Below are positions 8,501 through 18,200 of a stretch of DNA of 50,386 nt, piece by piece. A program made the position numbers and the translations under genes. The stretch lies in assembly GCA_040388785.1 (NCBI GenBank), contig JAZKBD010000012.1:1-50386 (forward strand), written 5' to 3'. The notes under the pieces were generated by a model. That model was not told the origin of the DNA. It saw only the letters and a list, made by a program, of their open reading frames with translations, and made no database searches. Within the stretch, counting starts at the first letter, position 1; every line of letters starts with the position of its first letter. The stretch is from 66-474 sp040388785. GTDB taxonomy: Bacteria; Pseudomonadota; Gammaproteobacteria; Xanthomonadales; Rhodanobacteraceae.

Positions 8501-9601
8501 CTACACCCGCCGGTAATACCAGATCGCGATTGCCAACAACAGCAGCGCCGGAATCAGGTTCACCACGAGTGGCGGTGCGCCGAACACCGTGCCGGTGTTG
8601 ACGATTGCAAGCTGGATGAAGTACCACGCGAGCGCGACGATCACGCCCAGGAACAGGCGCTTGCCGAGGCCGCCCGAGCGCAGTGCGCCGAAACCGAACG
8701 GCAGCGCACACAGCACCAGCAGCAGCGTGTTGAGCGGATAGAACGCGCGCGTCCAGTACGCATTCAAATACGAACTCGGATTCTGCCGGTTGGCGCGCAG
8801 GTAATCGACGTTGCGCGACAGGTCACGCAGCGACAGGTATTCCGGATGCGCGACCGAAGCTTCCAATACATCCGGATCGAGCGAGGTCTTCCACGGTTGC
8901 TGTGCATGCGTGGTGCTGACCGCACCCTCGACTGAAACCTGGGTATCGCGCACGTCGTGCAGCGACCATCCCTTGCCTTCCTGCATCGCCAGCTTGGCGT
9001 TGCGGAATGAGGTGAGTTCGCCCGCGTCGTTGAAGCCGAATACACGCACGTCTACGAGTTCGACTTCGGGCCGGCCATTCACCAGGTGCGCCAGTGCCCT
9101 CTTCGCGTTGATGATGTCGTTGCCGTCGCGTGCCCACAGGCCGCTGCTCTGGCCAATGTGCAACTGACCCGCGGTGCGACGCAGCAGGATCTGCTGCGCG
9201 CGCTGATCGCCGGCCGGCGCCGCGGTTTCGCCGAGGATGAACACGCCGATCATCAGCACGAATACCAGTGCCGTCACCGACAGGCAGATCCTCAGCTTGG
9301 ACATGCCGGCCGCGCGCAGCGCGGTGAGTTCGCCGGTCGTCGCCAGCGCGCCGATGCCGACCAGGCCGCCGATCAGGGCGGCGAATACGAACCATTGGTA
9401 GGCACGGCGCGGGATCGTCAGCAGGATGTAGGCGACGGCGTTGCCGAGCGTATAGCCGTTTTTGATCTGGTTTGCGAACTGGATGAAGGCATCGAGGCCG
9501 GTCAGCACCAGCCAAGTGAGCAGAACACCGCCCAAGACCGTGATTGCGATGAGCCAATCCACGCGCTTGATGCGAACGCGTTGCCACACGCCGACGTTCA
9601 C
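8501..9601 (-). CDS. lptG: LPS export ABC transporter permease LptG
   Basis: Inner-membrane permease that, with LptF and LptB2, extracts lipopolysaccharide and passes it to LptC/LptA. The 366-residue protein has N-terminal helices (RVDWLIAITVLGGVLLTWLV), a segment IGALATTGELTALRAAGMSK that matches the coupling-helix/TAExxALRAAG family signature, a periplasmic beta-jellyroll part in the middle and three C-terminal helices. The start is GTG at 9599-9601 overlapping the lptF stop (GTGA), so the pair is translationally coupled. Confidence 0.94.
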   Translation of the reverse strand: MNVGVWQRVRIKRVDWLIAITVLGGVLLTWLVLTGLDAFIQFANQIKNGYTLGNAVAYILLTIPRRAYQWFVFAALIGGLVGIGALATTGELTALRAAGMSKLRICLSVTALVFVLMIGVFILGETAAPAGDQRAQQILLRRTAGQLHIGQSSGLWARDGNDIINAKRALAHLVNGRPEVELVDVRVFGFNDAGELTSFRNAKLAMQEGKGWSLHDVRDTQVSVEGAVSTTHAQQPWKTSLDPDVLEASVAHPEYLSLRDLSRNVDYLRANRQNPSSYLNAYWTRAFYPLNTLLLVLCALPFGFGALRSGGLGKRLFLGVIVALAWYFIQLAIVNTGTVFGAPPLVVNLIPALLLLAIAIWYYRRV

Positions 9602-10716
9602 GAGGCAACCTCCGCACTGCGCGGTTTGCGGATCGCGTACTGCCGTGCAAACGCCCACGCCGCTCCGGCGAACACTGGAATGAATATCCACCACATGCCG
9701 ACCGGCGCCGCCAACTTGCCGCTGGCGATGAACGAGCGCCCCAGCGTCATCAGATTCATGATGATGAGATATGCCGCCACCGCAATCAGGATGCGGCCGA
9801 CCGGCGATGCGCGCGGTCCTTGGCGCGACATCGGCAGCGCCAGCATCGCCAGTACCAGTGGACCAAACGGAATCGCGATGCGCCATTGCAGTTCCGCGCG
9901 CGCGCCGGCATCGCGGTCGCCGATCAGCGAAGCCGTGCTGCGCAGCGATTCGGGATCCTCTTCGGCGCTGTCATCGCTGGGTTGCGACAGCGCGATGTCG
10001 TTCTTCTGGAATTGCATCAGGCGCCAGTTGTCCGCATCGAGCCGGATGTCGTAGCGGTGGCCGTCGTGCAGCGCGATGAAGCGGTTGTCCTCGACGCCCT
10101 CGTGGAACAGGTTGCCATGGTCGGCGACTATCACGCTGAGGTCGGTGACGCCGTTCTTGTCCACGCGCTCGCTTTCGACGAACAGCTTGCCGAGCTTGGT
10201 GCCGTCGGGGCTGACCGTGTTCGCGAACAGGATGCCGCCGCGGCCGGTGAGGCTGGTGAAGCGTCCGGCTTCCAGGCCCGCCGCGATCACCGAGCGGTTG
10301 GCCTGCTCGACCTCGGCAGTCGACGCGCGTGCGGCCAATGGCCCCAGCCACAGCGCGACCAGTCCCGCGACGATCGCGGCACCGACGGCGAAAATCGCGG
10401 TCGGCAGCAGCAGTCCTTTCGGTCCGAATCCGGACGCCCACAACACGTGCATTTCGCTGTCGCGGTACATCCGTCCCAACGCCAGCAGCACGCCCAGGAA
10501 CATGCCCATCGGCAGCAAGGCCTGCAGCGTGTTGACCAGGTTCAATCCCAGCACCGTGAACATCACGCCGCCCGGCAGACGTCCGGTCGCGACCTTGTTG
10601 GCGACGTCCGCGAAGGTGCCGCCCGTGAAGATCACCAGCAACACCACGACGGCCGCCAGCGCGCCGAACAGGTACTCGCGCAGGATGTAGCGGTCGAGGA
10701 TGGAGAGACGTGGCAT
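9598..10716 (-). CDS. lptF: LPS export ABC transporter permease LptF
   Basis: Partner permease of LptG. It begins SILDRYILREYLFGALAAVVV, the standard LptF start, has the helix pair around TLQALLPMGMFLGVLLALGRMYRDSEMHVLWASG (family coupling region), a periplasmic domain with a Ser/Asp-rich loop (residues about 255-268), and C-terminal membrane helices. Length 372 is normal. Divergent from pepA with 83 bases between starts, the arrangement known in many gammaproteobacteria. Confidence 0.95.
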   Translation of the reverse strand: MPRLSILDRYILREYLFGALAAVVVLLVIFTGGTFADVANKVATGRLPGGVMFTVLGLNLVNTLQALLPMGMFLGVLLALGRMYRDSEMHVLWASGFGPKGLLLPTAIFAVGAAIVAGLVALWLGPLAARASTAEVEQANRSVIAAGLEAGRFTSLTGRGGILFANTVSPDGTKLGKLFVESERVDKNGVTDLSVIVADHGNLFHEGVEDNRFIALHDGHRYDIRLDADNWRLMQFQKNDIALSQPSDDSAEEDPESLRSTASLIGDRDAGARAELQWRIAIPFGPLVLAMLALPMSRQGPRASPVGRILIAVAAYLIIMNLMTLGRSFIASGKLAAPVGMWWIFIPVFAGAAWAFARQYAIRKPRSAEVAS

Positions 10717-10799
10717 CGGCTAGACTGGCTCGTTTGCGAACAGGTTTCGCAGTGTAGTGGCACGCGCCTATTCGCCCGATCTTCCAGGAGTGTATTGCG

Positions 10800-12281
10800 A
10801 TGCTTGAATTCAGCCAGAGTTCCGCCGCCCCCGATGCCGTGGACAGCGCGTGCGTGGTGGTGGGCGTGTTCGACGACGCGAAATCGCCGGCTGCCGCGGC
10901 CATCGACGCCGTCGGCGGCGGCGTGCTGACAAGGCTGAAAGCCGCGGGCGATTTCAGCGGCAAGCTCGGCGCAACGCTGGTGCTGCACGGCGTGTCCGAC
11001 GTGAAGGCGCCGCGCGTCGTGCTCGTCGGGCTGGGCCGCCAAGCCGCGCTGGATGCGCACGCATTCATGCGCGCGTGCCACGAGGCGGGCAACGCGCTCA
11101 AAACTTTGCCGGTGAACGACGCCGCCACCTACCTGCCGGAAGTCGAAGTTGGCGGTCACGACGTGGATTGGCGCGCGCGCACCTGTGCGCTGGCGATCGA
11201 CCACGCCTGCTTCCGTTACACCGCGACGCTGAAACCCGCCAATGCCGATGCGCCGCGTCTTGCGAAGCTCGCGCTCGCCGCCGGTGCCGATGTGGCGCGG
11301 GGCATCGCGCAGGCGCACGCGATCGCGCGCGGCGTCGCGTTCGCGCGCGAACTCGGCTGCCTTCCGCCCAACCTGTGCACGCCCACGCACATCGCGGCGC
11401 AGGCGAAAACCATCGCGGACGAGCACGCGGAGTCGGTGACGCTGGAAGTGCTGGAGCGCGCCGACATGCAGAAGCTCGGCATGGGCGCGCTGCTGGCGGT
11501 GTCGTCGGGCTCCGCCACGCCGCCCAAGCTGATCGTGCTGCAGTACAAGGGCGCGGGCGATGAAAAGCCTTACGCGCTGGTCGGCAAGGGCGTCACCTTC
11601 GACGCAGGCGGCCTGAACATCAAGCCGACCGGCTCGATGGAAGAAATGAAATACGACATGTGCGGCGCGGCCTCCGTGCTCGGCGCATTCCTGTCGGCGG
11701 TCGATATGAAGCTGCCGGTCAATCTCGTCTGTGTGGTGCCGGCGGTCGAGAACGCGGTCGATGGCGCGAGTTACCGTCCTGGCGACGTGCTGCACACCCA
11801 TGCCGGCATCACGGTGGAAGTGCTGAACACCGATGCGGAAGGACGCCTCATTCTTTGCGACGCGCTGGCTTACACCTGCAAGCGTTTTGCGCCCACGGCA
11901 CTGGTCGATGCGGCAACGCTCACTGGTGCGTGCGTGGTCGCGCTGGGCGCGCACGCTTCCGGCTTGTTCAGTGCGGATGACGCGCTGGCCGATGCGCTGC
12001 TCGCCGCCGGCAACGAATCGCTCGATCGGGCATGGCGGCTGCCGCTGTGGAGCGACTACCGCAACCAGCTCGAATCGGCATTTGCCGACATTGCCAACAT
12101 CGGCGGCAAGAACGCCGGCGCGGTGACCGCCGCGTTGTTCCTGTCGCACTTCACCGAAGGCACGCGCTGGGCGCACCTCGATGTCGCCGGCACCGCGTGG
12201 GTGCCGGGCCGCAAGGGATACGCGACGGGAAGACCGGTGCCGCTGCTGGCGCAATGGCTGATCGATTGCGCGGGCGCGTAG
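10800..12281 (+). CDS. pepA: Leucyl aminopeptidase (M17, PepA)
   Basis: Cytosolic dinuclear-metal aminopeptidase; in several bacteria it also binds DNA at Xer recombination sites. The metal and catalytic segments GKGVTFDAGGLNIKP (about residue 262) and NTDAEGRLILCDAL (about 343) are intact, and the N-terminal macro-like domain spans about 170 residues. AGGAG nine bases before the ATG is a good ribosome site. The TAG stop (12279-12281) is part of a GTAG REP palindrome that starts at 12278. Unlike the common gammaproteobacterial layout it is not followed by holC and valS. Confidence 0.96.
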   Translation: MLEFSQSSAAPDAVDSACVVVGVFDDAKSPAAAAIDAVGGGVLTRLKAAGDFSGKLGATLVLHGVSDVKAPRVVLVGLGRQAALDAHAFMRACHEAGNALKTLPVNDAATYLPEVEVGGHDVDWRARTCALAIDHACFRYTATLKPANADAPRLAKLALAAGADVARGIAQAHAIARGVAFARELGCLPPNLCTPTHIAAQAKTIADEHAESVTLEVLERADMQKLGMGALLAVSSGSATPPKLIVLQYKGAGDEKPYALVGKGVTFDAGGLNIKPTGSMEEMKYDMCGAASVLGAFLSAVDMKLPVNLVCVVPAVENAVDGASYRPGDVLHTHAGITVEVLNTDAEGRLILCDALAYTCKRFAPTALVDAATLTGACVVALGAHASGLFSADDALADALLAAGNESLDRAWRLPLWSDYRNQLESAFADIANIGGKNAGAVTAALFLSHFTEGTRWAHLDVAGTAWVPGRKGYATGRPVPLLAQWLIDCAGA

Positions 12282-12343
12282 GAGCGCGCCATGCGCGCGA
12301 TGAATTATTCCGCGCAGCAATCGCGGGCATGGCACGCTCCTGC
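12278..12343 (+). repeat. GTAG-type REP palindrome overlapping the pepA stop codon
   Basis: Two 24-base arms (12278-12301 and 12320-12343) pair at 21 of 24 positions around an 18-base loop. The left arm begins GTAGGAGCG, the head of the GTAG REP elements known from Stenotrophomonas and other xanthomonads. The pepA stop codon is the TAG of that head. It could act as a 3' mRNA-stabilising or terminating hairpin. Confidence 0.8.
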
Positions 12344-12372
12344 AAGACGCTTCTGCCGTTTGTTGCGAAGGC

Positions 12373-12786
12373 TCAGGACGATGAACCCGACGCCGGCGCC
12401 TGTACCCTGAGTTCGTTGTTCACGCTGGTGACGCCTGACACTTTCTCCGCAATGCTTGCGGCGTGATCGCGGTCGGCTTGCGAGTCGACCGTTCCGGCCA
12501 GGGTTACAACGCCTTGGTCGGTGCTTACGTCCAGCTTCAGGGTCTTGAGCCCGGCGTCGTTCGCGAGCGCTGCCTTGACCCTGGTCGTGATCGCGGCATC
12601 GCCGGCCGATTTTTTGGCGGCGTGTGCAAGTTGTTTGGCGGCCGCATCCGCACCCCGGCCGAATTGCTCGGCGCCCTGCTTCATCTGCTCGGCGGCGCTT
12701 GATGGCGCTTGTGATTGGTGGCAGGCGGCGAGGCCCGTCAATGCGATGGCGAGGGCGACAGTCAACGAGACATTGCGTGGGGTCAT
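12373..12786 (-). CDS. BON domain lipoprotein
   Basis: Predicted lipoprotein: signal peptide SLTVALAIALTG with lipobox LAAC, mature end starting at Cys. After a Gln/Ala-rich spacer with EQMKQGAEQFGRGADAAAKQ (helical), a BON domain follows (AITTRVKAALANDAGLK through SGVTSVNNELRV), including the GVVTLAGTVDSQADRD strand-turn. BON domains are found in OsmY-type stress and outer-membrane-associated proteins. Start could be ATG 12786 or the in-frame ATG at 12795. Regulation not visible. Confidence 0.85.
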   Translation of the reverse strand: MTPRNVSLTVALAIALTGLAACHQSQAPSSAAEQMKQGAEQFGRGADAAAKQLAHAAKKSAGDAAITTRVKAALANDAGLKTLKLDVSTDQGVVTLAGTVDSQADRDHAASIAEKVSGVTSVNNELRVQAPASGSSS

Positions 12787-13097
12787 ATGGGGCATTCCGG
12801 CGAGGGTTGGCGTGGTAGCGGCTGGCGCTGGCACGGCGACTATGGTGGCTCCTGCGAACGTCCGCCGCAGCCTGCGTGCATGCGACCGCCATCGTGTGTA
12901 CGCGTTCTACGTCAATTTCATCGCGTCGTCCAGTAACGAGGGTGATGCCTTGCGCACGATCGCGCGCGTCGTTGCGTTCGCTTTGCATCGGTCAATCCGC
13001 GGAGGATATGCCGCTCGCAGGTCAGTGCGCGTTGGGCGAATCCGCAGGAGCCAGCAAGGCCGCCATTTTCACCAGTTCGGCCAATGAACGCGTGTTT

Positions 13098-13120
13098 GGC
13101 GCGGGCATGACCGCTCCTAC
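13098..13120 (-). repeat. GTAG-type REP half-element
   Basis: On the minus strand it begins GTAGGAGCGG and continues with a CATGCCCGCG core, nearly the same as the reverse complement of the right arm of the REP behind pepA (one-base indel plus a few changes). It has no full second arm, so it looks like a single or decayed REP unit. Confidence 0.65.
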
Positions 13121-13188
13121 GAGGTCCGTCTCGCCGTGTCCAGCCTGTCGCGCAAATCTTCCGCATCAAAGGGACGGCTGAGCCACCC
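13117..13188 (-). pseudogene. Fossil C-terminus of a response-regulator receiver domain
   Basis: The minus-strand frame reads RPFDAEDLRDRLDTAR and ends at a TAG stop that is the TAG of the GTAG REP. Receiver domains end with a KPF/KPV-x-x-EDL-x-x-x-L pattern; the hybrid kinase in this same window ends with RKPVLPEDLRDTL, and the DNA shares the GATTTGCGCGACA stretch in part. Upstream the frame hits TGA within 24 codons and no receiver core is left. Relic status is inferred from this short match. Confidence 0.4.
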
Positions 13189-13276
13189 TCACGCGCGCAC
13201 CTGAATTCCGGCACGTGCCCGTATACACTCGCGCCCGTGGAAGCCGGCCTGTCGCCGGCGGGAACTTCGTGTTGCC

Positions 13277-15097
13277 GTGGCCGTGCGTCCATCCTTCTTC
13301 GCGGAACTGAAGCGCCGCAACGTGCTGCGCGCAGGCGTGCTTTACGCCGGCGCGGCATGGGCGCTGTCGCAGGGCATCGCACAACTGGGGCCGCTGTTCG
13401 ACGCGCCCAACTGGGCGATGCGCGCGTTCGTGATCGCCTGCGTGATCGGCTTTCCGTTCTGGATCGCGTTTGCGTGGTTCTACGAATTCACGCCGCAGGG
13501 CATCAGGCGCGAAAGCGAAGTTGCGCCGAATGTTTCGATGACCCATTCCACCGCGCGCAAGCTGGATTTCGCGATCATCGCGGTGATGGCTGTTGCGATC
13601 GTGTTGCTTGCGTCCGGTTACTTCGTGCGGCGCAATGCGCCCGCCGCAACGCTCGCCGCAGCCGCGGCGTCCAGCGCCAAACCCTTCAACCCGCCGGCCG
13701 GCACGCTGGCGGTGTTGCCCTTCACCAACCTCAATGGCGATCCCAAGCAGCAATATTTCAGCGACGGCATCACCGAGGAACTCACCAACGCGCTGGGCCA
13801 GAACGCCGCGCTCACGGTGATCGCCTGGGACACCGCATCGAAATTTCGCGACAGCCATGAATCGACGAACGCGGTCGGCGTGGCGTTGAACGTCGCCAAC
13901 CTCCTGCACGGCAGCATCGAGCGCGAAGGCGGCATGATCCGCGTGCTCGCGGAACTGGTGGACACCCGCACCGGCAAGCAGTTGTGGTCGGACCACTACG
14001 ACGATTCGGCCGCCAACGTGTTCCAGGTGCAGGACAAGATTTCGGCTTCGATCGCGGGGGCGCTGAACGTGAAGTTCGCCGCGCTTGGGCCGGCGCCCAC
14101 GGTAAACCCCAAGGCGCACGATCTGGTGCTGCAGGCGCGCGCCTTGATTGAAACTGCCCACACCGCCGCGCCGTTCGAGCAGGCCCGCTCTTTGTACGAA
14201 CAGGCCATCGCGCTCGATCCAAACTATGCTGACGCGCATGCGGGGCTGGCGCGCGCGTGGTTCGACCTGACCCAATATTCCACGTTGCCCCTGAAAGACG
14301 CGCTGCCCAAGGTGCGCGCCGAGGCGAACCGGGCGCTGGCGCTGGACCCGCGCAACGTGGAGGCGTTGGTCGCGCTTGGCGTTGCCGATGTGGCGGAAAG
14401 CAAATTTGCGCAGGCCAAGGCCGAATTCCAGCGCGCGCTGGCACTCGACCCCAGCGATGCAAACGCGCATCTGGATTACGGTGCCGTGCTGCCGCCGGAG
14501 CAGGCGCTGGCGCAGGAACAGGAAGCGGTGCAACTCGATCCCGGCAACGCCGCCGCGCAGAACAACCTCGCGGCGTCCGCTTTGGATTCCGGCGAGTACG
14601 CACTGGCGTTGCCGCCGATGCTGGCCTTGATGAAACTGGCGCCGCACAGCGCCGACAGCGCGATCAACCTCGCACTGGTCTATTCGTTGCTGCATCGCCC
14701 CGAGGATGCAGTGAAAGCCTTTGATCTGGCCCAACCCGAGACGCCGCTGGCCAAGGCGCTGGTCGCGGCGGGCCGTCTGACCTACCAATCCGTGCTGGAC
14801 CCGAAACTGCACGCGCAGGCGCTGGCCGCGGTGGATGCGCTGCAGAAACGCTCCGACCTCGATCCGGCATCCATGAGCGACGTACTCGTGCTCTATGTCG
14901 CACTTGGCCAGAACGCCACTGCGCTGGACCTGCTGCCGAAGTTCTGCGCAGCGGTCCCGGTCGCCTGCAACGACCTCAGCGCCAATCCGCTGTGGCTGCC
15001 GCTGCGCGGCCAGCCCGCGTTCCAGGCGCTGGTGAAAAAGTACGACGCCAGTTCCCAGCCGCCCGCGTCCGCGCCGTCAGCATCATCCCCGCCTTGA
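13277..15097 (+). CDS. Membrane-anchored TolB-like/TPR protein
   Basis: 606 residues with two N-terminal helices (LYAGAAWALSQGIAQLGPLF with FVIACVIGFPFWIAFAWFYEF, then LDFAIIAVMAVAIVLLASGYF), a FlgO/TolB-like region containing the hallmark LAVLPFTNLNGDPKQQYFSDGITEEL, a HGSIEREGGMIRVLAELVDTRTGKQLWSDHY segment, and C-terminal TPR repeats (e.g. ARSLYEQAIALDPNYADAHAGLA). This layout is common behind adenylate-cyclase-like or CadC-like regulators; here neither a cyclase nor a winged-helix domain is fused at the N-terminus. Start taken as GTG 13277. Role unknown; probably a scaffold or sensor at the inner membrane. Confidence 0.82.
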   Translation: MAVRPSFFAELKRRNVLRAGVLYAGAAWALSQGIAQLGPLFDAPNWAMRAFVIACVIGFPFWIAFAWFYEFTPQGIRRESEVAPNVSMTHSTARKLDFAIIAVMAVAIVLLASGYFVRRNAPAATLAAAAASSAKPFNPPAGTLAVLPFTNLNGDPKQQYFSDGITEELTNALGQNAALTVIAWDTASKFRDSHESTNAVGVALNVANLLHGSIEREGGMIRVLAELVDTRTGKQLWSDHYDDSAANVFQVQDKISASIAGALNVKFAALGPAPTVNPKAHDLVLQARALIETAHTAAPFEQARSLYEQAIALDPNYADAHAGLARAWFDLTQYSTLPLKDALPKVRAEANRALALDPRNVEALVALGVADVAESKFAQAKAEFQRALALDPSDANAHLDYGAVLPPEQALAQEQEAVQLDPGNAAAQNNLAASALDSGEYALALPPMLALMKLAPHSADSAINLALVYSLLHRPEDAVKAFDLAQPETPLAKALVAAGRLTYQSVLDPKLHAQALAAVDALQKRSDLDPASMSDVLVLYVALGQNATALDLLPKFCAAVPVACNDLSANPLWLPLRGQPAFQALVKKYDASSQPPASAPSASSPP

Positions 15098-15103
15098 TGC
15101 TCT

Positions 15104-15265
15104 TTCTCCCTCCCCTTCAAGGGGAGGGGACGGGGTGGGGATGGGTTTATTCGCAGTGTCGTGGTTCAAACCCATCCCCCTCCCAGCCTCCCCCTTGAAG
15201 CGGGAGGAGAACAGCTGCGCGATTTACGCCGTCGTGTTGCGACGTTTCTCTCCATCCCCCTGAAG
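15104..15265. repeat. Cluster of GC-rich stem-loop repeats between convergent genes
   Basis: A tight hairpin at 15108-15128 (CCCTCCCCTT paired with AAGGGGAGGG), a 12-bp perfect pair GGGGATGGGTTT (15137-15148) with AAACCCATCCCC (15168-15179), a CTCCCCCTTGAAGCGGGAG-type hairpin (about 15187-15208) and a CCATCCCCCTGAAGGGGAAGG unit at about 15252-15271. The last unit is translated as the C-terminal tail of the histidine kinase. The cluster lies between two convergent genes and could serve as a two-way terminator, although no T-run follows. Confidence 0.72.
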
Positions 15266-18200
15266 GGGAAGGCTTGACTGCGGCTCGATCGCATCCCTGA
15301 GCGTGTCGCGCAAATCCTCCGGCAACACCGGTTTGCGCAGGAACGCGTCCATGCCCGCGGCGCGTGCGCGTTGTTCCTCGTCGCCGTGCGCGCTGGCGGT
15401 GAGCGCGACGATGGGCGTGGCGTCGCCGCGCTGGCGCAACAGGTTCGCCAGTTCGCAGCCGCCCATGCCGGGCAGGTCGAAGTCGAACACCATCGCATCG
15501 AAGGCTTCGCTCGCGTCGATGTCCGACAGCGCGGCGAGCGCGTGCGGCGCCAGCGTCACGGAATAACCAAAGCTTTCGATCAGGCCCGCGATGGCTTGCC
15601 CCGCGATGGGATCGTCCTCGACCAGCAGCACGCGCCGCGCTGGTGATGCGGACGATGTCGCTGCGGTTGCATCTGCGTGGACGCGAGTGGGCGCGCGAAC
15701 AGGAACTGCCGCCTCGGCCGACGGCATCACGCCGGCCAGCGGCAACTGCACCGTGAACGTGCTGCCGCGGCCGGGCACCGACTGCACGCCGATATGGCCA
15801 CCCATCAACCCGACCAGCTCGCGGCTGATCGCGAGGCCGAGCCCGCTGCCGCGCTGCAGGCGTCCGTAGTCGGCCTGCTCGAAGCGCTGGAAAATGCGCG
15901 CACATTCTTCCGGCGTCATGCCGGGTCCGTTGTCGATCACGCTGTAGGCGACGCCGTCGCCGTCACGTTCCAGCTTCAGGACGATGCCATCCTGCGTGGT
16001 GAATTTCAGCGCGTTGTGCGTGAGGTTGAACAGGATCTGCTGCACGCGCAACGCATCGCCGCGCACCGCGCGCGGCACGCCGGGCGCGACCACCACGTCG
16101 ATCGTCAGTTGCTTCTGCGCCGCGAGCCCGGCATCCGCGTCCGCGACTTCGCGCAGGATCGCCGCGGGATCGAACGGCGCGAGGTTCAACTCCAGCCGGC
16201 CCGCCTCGATGCGCGCCACGTCCAGCGCGTCGTTGACTTGGCGTAGCAGCAGCGCACCGGAGCGGCGGATCGCGTCGGCGTATTGATGCTGGCGATCATT
16301 GAGCGTGGTCTTCAGCAGCAGCTCGGTCATGCCCAGCACGCCGGTGAGCGGCGTGCGGATTTCGTGCGCCATGTTGGCGAGAAAACGCGATTTCGCCGCG
16401 TTGGCCTGCTCGGCGATGTGCTGGCGTTCCTCGCTCATCGCGAGGCGGTGCTGTTGTTGCAGGCGTCGCCGCATGGCCCAGATCAGCCACGCCAGCAACA
16501 GCAGCGCAGCGAGCGCGTACGCCGCACGCGCCCACGTGGTGTTCCACGGCGCTGCCGCGACGTGCAGCGAAAGCGCGTCGAGCGATGCGCTCCACGGGCC
16601 GTCGCCGGTGCGCCCGCTTGCCAGCAGTTGGTAATTGCCTGGCTCCAGCACCGAGAACTCGCGTACGTTGCGGTTGCCGGTTTCCATCCAGCCGGGATCG
16701 AAGCCCTGCAGGCGGAAGCGATACGCGTTGCGCGCCGGATCGACGAACGACAGCACTTGTGCGGTGACGGTGAGTTCGCGGTCGTGCCAATCGAGCTTGA
16801 TGGGCTGGCGCGGATCGAGTTCGGCAGACTTGCCGTTGCGGCGCACGCTCACCGATTCCAGCGCGACCTTCGGTGTCGCGAGGCGCCACGGCAATGCGCG
16901 GGTGTGGATGCCGATCACGCCGGCGAGGCTGCCGGCGAACAACTCACCGTTGCCCGCGGCGAGCAATGCATCGCCGGTGAAATCCGCACTGGCCAATCCT
17001 TCGGCGGTGACGAACGCGTGCAGTTGCCGGTTGCGCGGGTCGTACACCAGCAGGGTGCGCGTGCCGAGCGCGAATACCCGGCCCTGGCTTCCGACCTGCA
17101 GGCCGAGCATGCCGGTGTAGGGCCAGCCCTGGTCGTTGCGCACGTTGCCTTTCAATATCGCGTGGCCGCGATCGAGTACGTAACGTTGCAAGCCGGTGGT
17201 GCGCGCGAGCCACAGGCCGTCGTCGGGGCCGAATGCGAACGCGTCGAGGTCGCCCGTGTCGATGCCCGGCACGAACACGAATGCATTCGCGCCGCGAACG
17301 AGCCGCGCAAGGCCGGCGTGGCTCGCAGCCCAGATCGATCCGTCGGCGGCTTCGCGCAGTTGCACGATTTCGCGCGCGGCTTCAACCGTGCCGGGCGCGC
17401 CGAGCGGCTGGATCGCGAACGTGCGCGGGTCGATCCGGAACACGCCGCTGCCCACGCCGGCCATGTAGATCGCGCCGTCGCGCGCGGCCAGCAATCGCCA
17501 CACGCCGTGGCGCAGCGTCGCATCGCCCGCGGCGATCGCTTGCAGGCGCTTGCCATCCCACACGAAGCAGCCCTTGCGTGTACCGATCCACAGGCGCTTG
17601 GCGGTGTCTTCCGCCAGCGCCGAAACCGAAGATGTGTCGAGGCCAGGAATCGTGACGTGCCGGACGTCACCGGTGACCGGGTCCAGCTTGTCCAGCATGT
17701 CGGGTCCGCCAACCCACACCGAACCATCGCTGGCGAGCGCGAGCGCGCGCACGCGGTTGCGCGCCAGGCCTGTCGCATCGCCGGGCGCATGGCGGTACAT
17801 GCTGAAGGCGCGCCATTGCGGCGGCAGGTAGGCGAGGCCGCCATCGACCATTGCGATCCAAAGGCCGCCCTCGTGGTCGCGGAACAAACCATCCGGCAGC
17901 CGTCCCGGCAAGCTGCCGGTCATGCCGGGTGCCGGTTGTTCGAAGCGGTCGGTGCCGTTGGCGTCGAGATGATCGAGTCCGCCGCGCTGCGCGATCCACA
18001 CGCTGCCGTCGGCGTCGCGCAAGCTGGCCAGCGCTTCGCGTTCCGGTCCGATCTGCGACGCTTGCCCGCGTGCATCGACATGGAACAAGCCGGCGCTGGT
18101 TGCCGCATCGATGCCGCCGCGCGCCACGCGAATCTGCCAGACCGTGGGTTGCGTTGGCAGATCCGGCAACGTGACCGGCTGGATATGGCCGCGCGCGTCC

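Larger units (their letters stand above)
12787..13276. other. Intergenic stretch without a convincing gene
   Basis: About 490 bases between the BON gene and the TPR membrane protein. I see no full-length gene; the open frames in it are shadows or have no protein-like pattern. It holds a second GTAG REP (13098-13120) and a short relic of a response-regulator C-terminus (13117-13188). Promoters for the two flanking divergent genes should lie here but I cannot place them. Confidence 0.6.

Noticed and set aside
12305..12988. 227-codon minus-strand frame through the BON gene and intergenic region
   Set aside because: Out of frame with the BON lipoprotein and without recognisable pattern.
13022..13108. 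28-codon minus-strand ORF (MPAPNTRSLAELVKM...) with GGAG before the ATG
   Set aside because: The apparent ribosome site and start are the GTAGGAGCGG head and CATGCCCGCG core of a REP unit, so the signal is better explained by the repeat.
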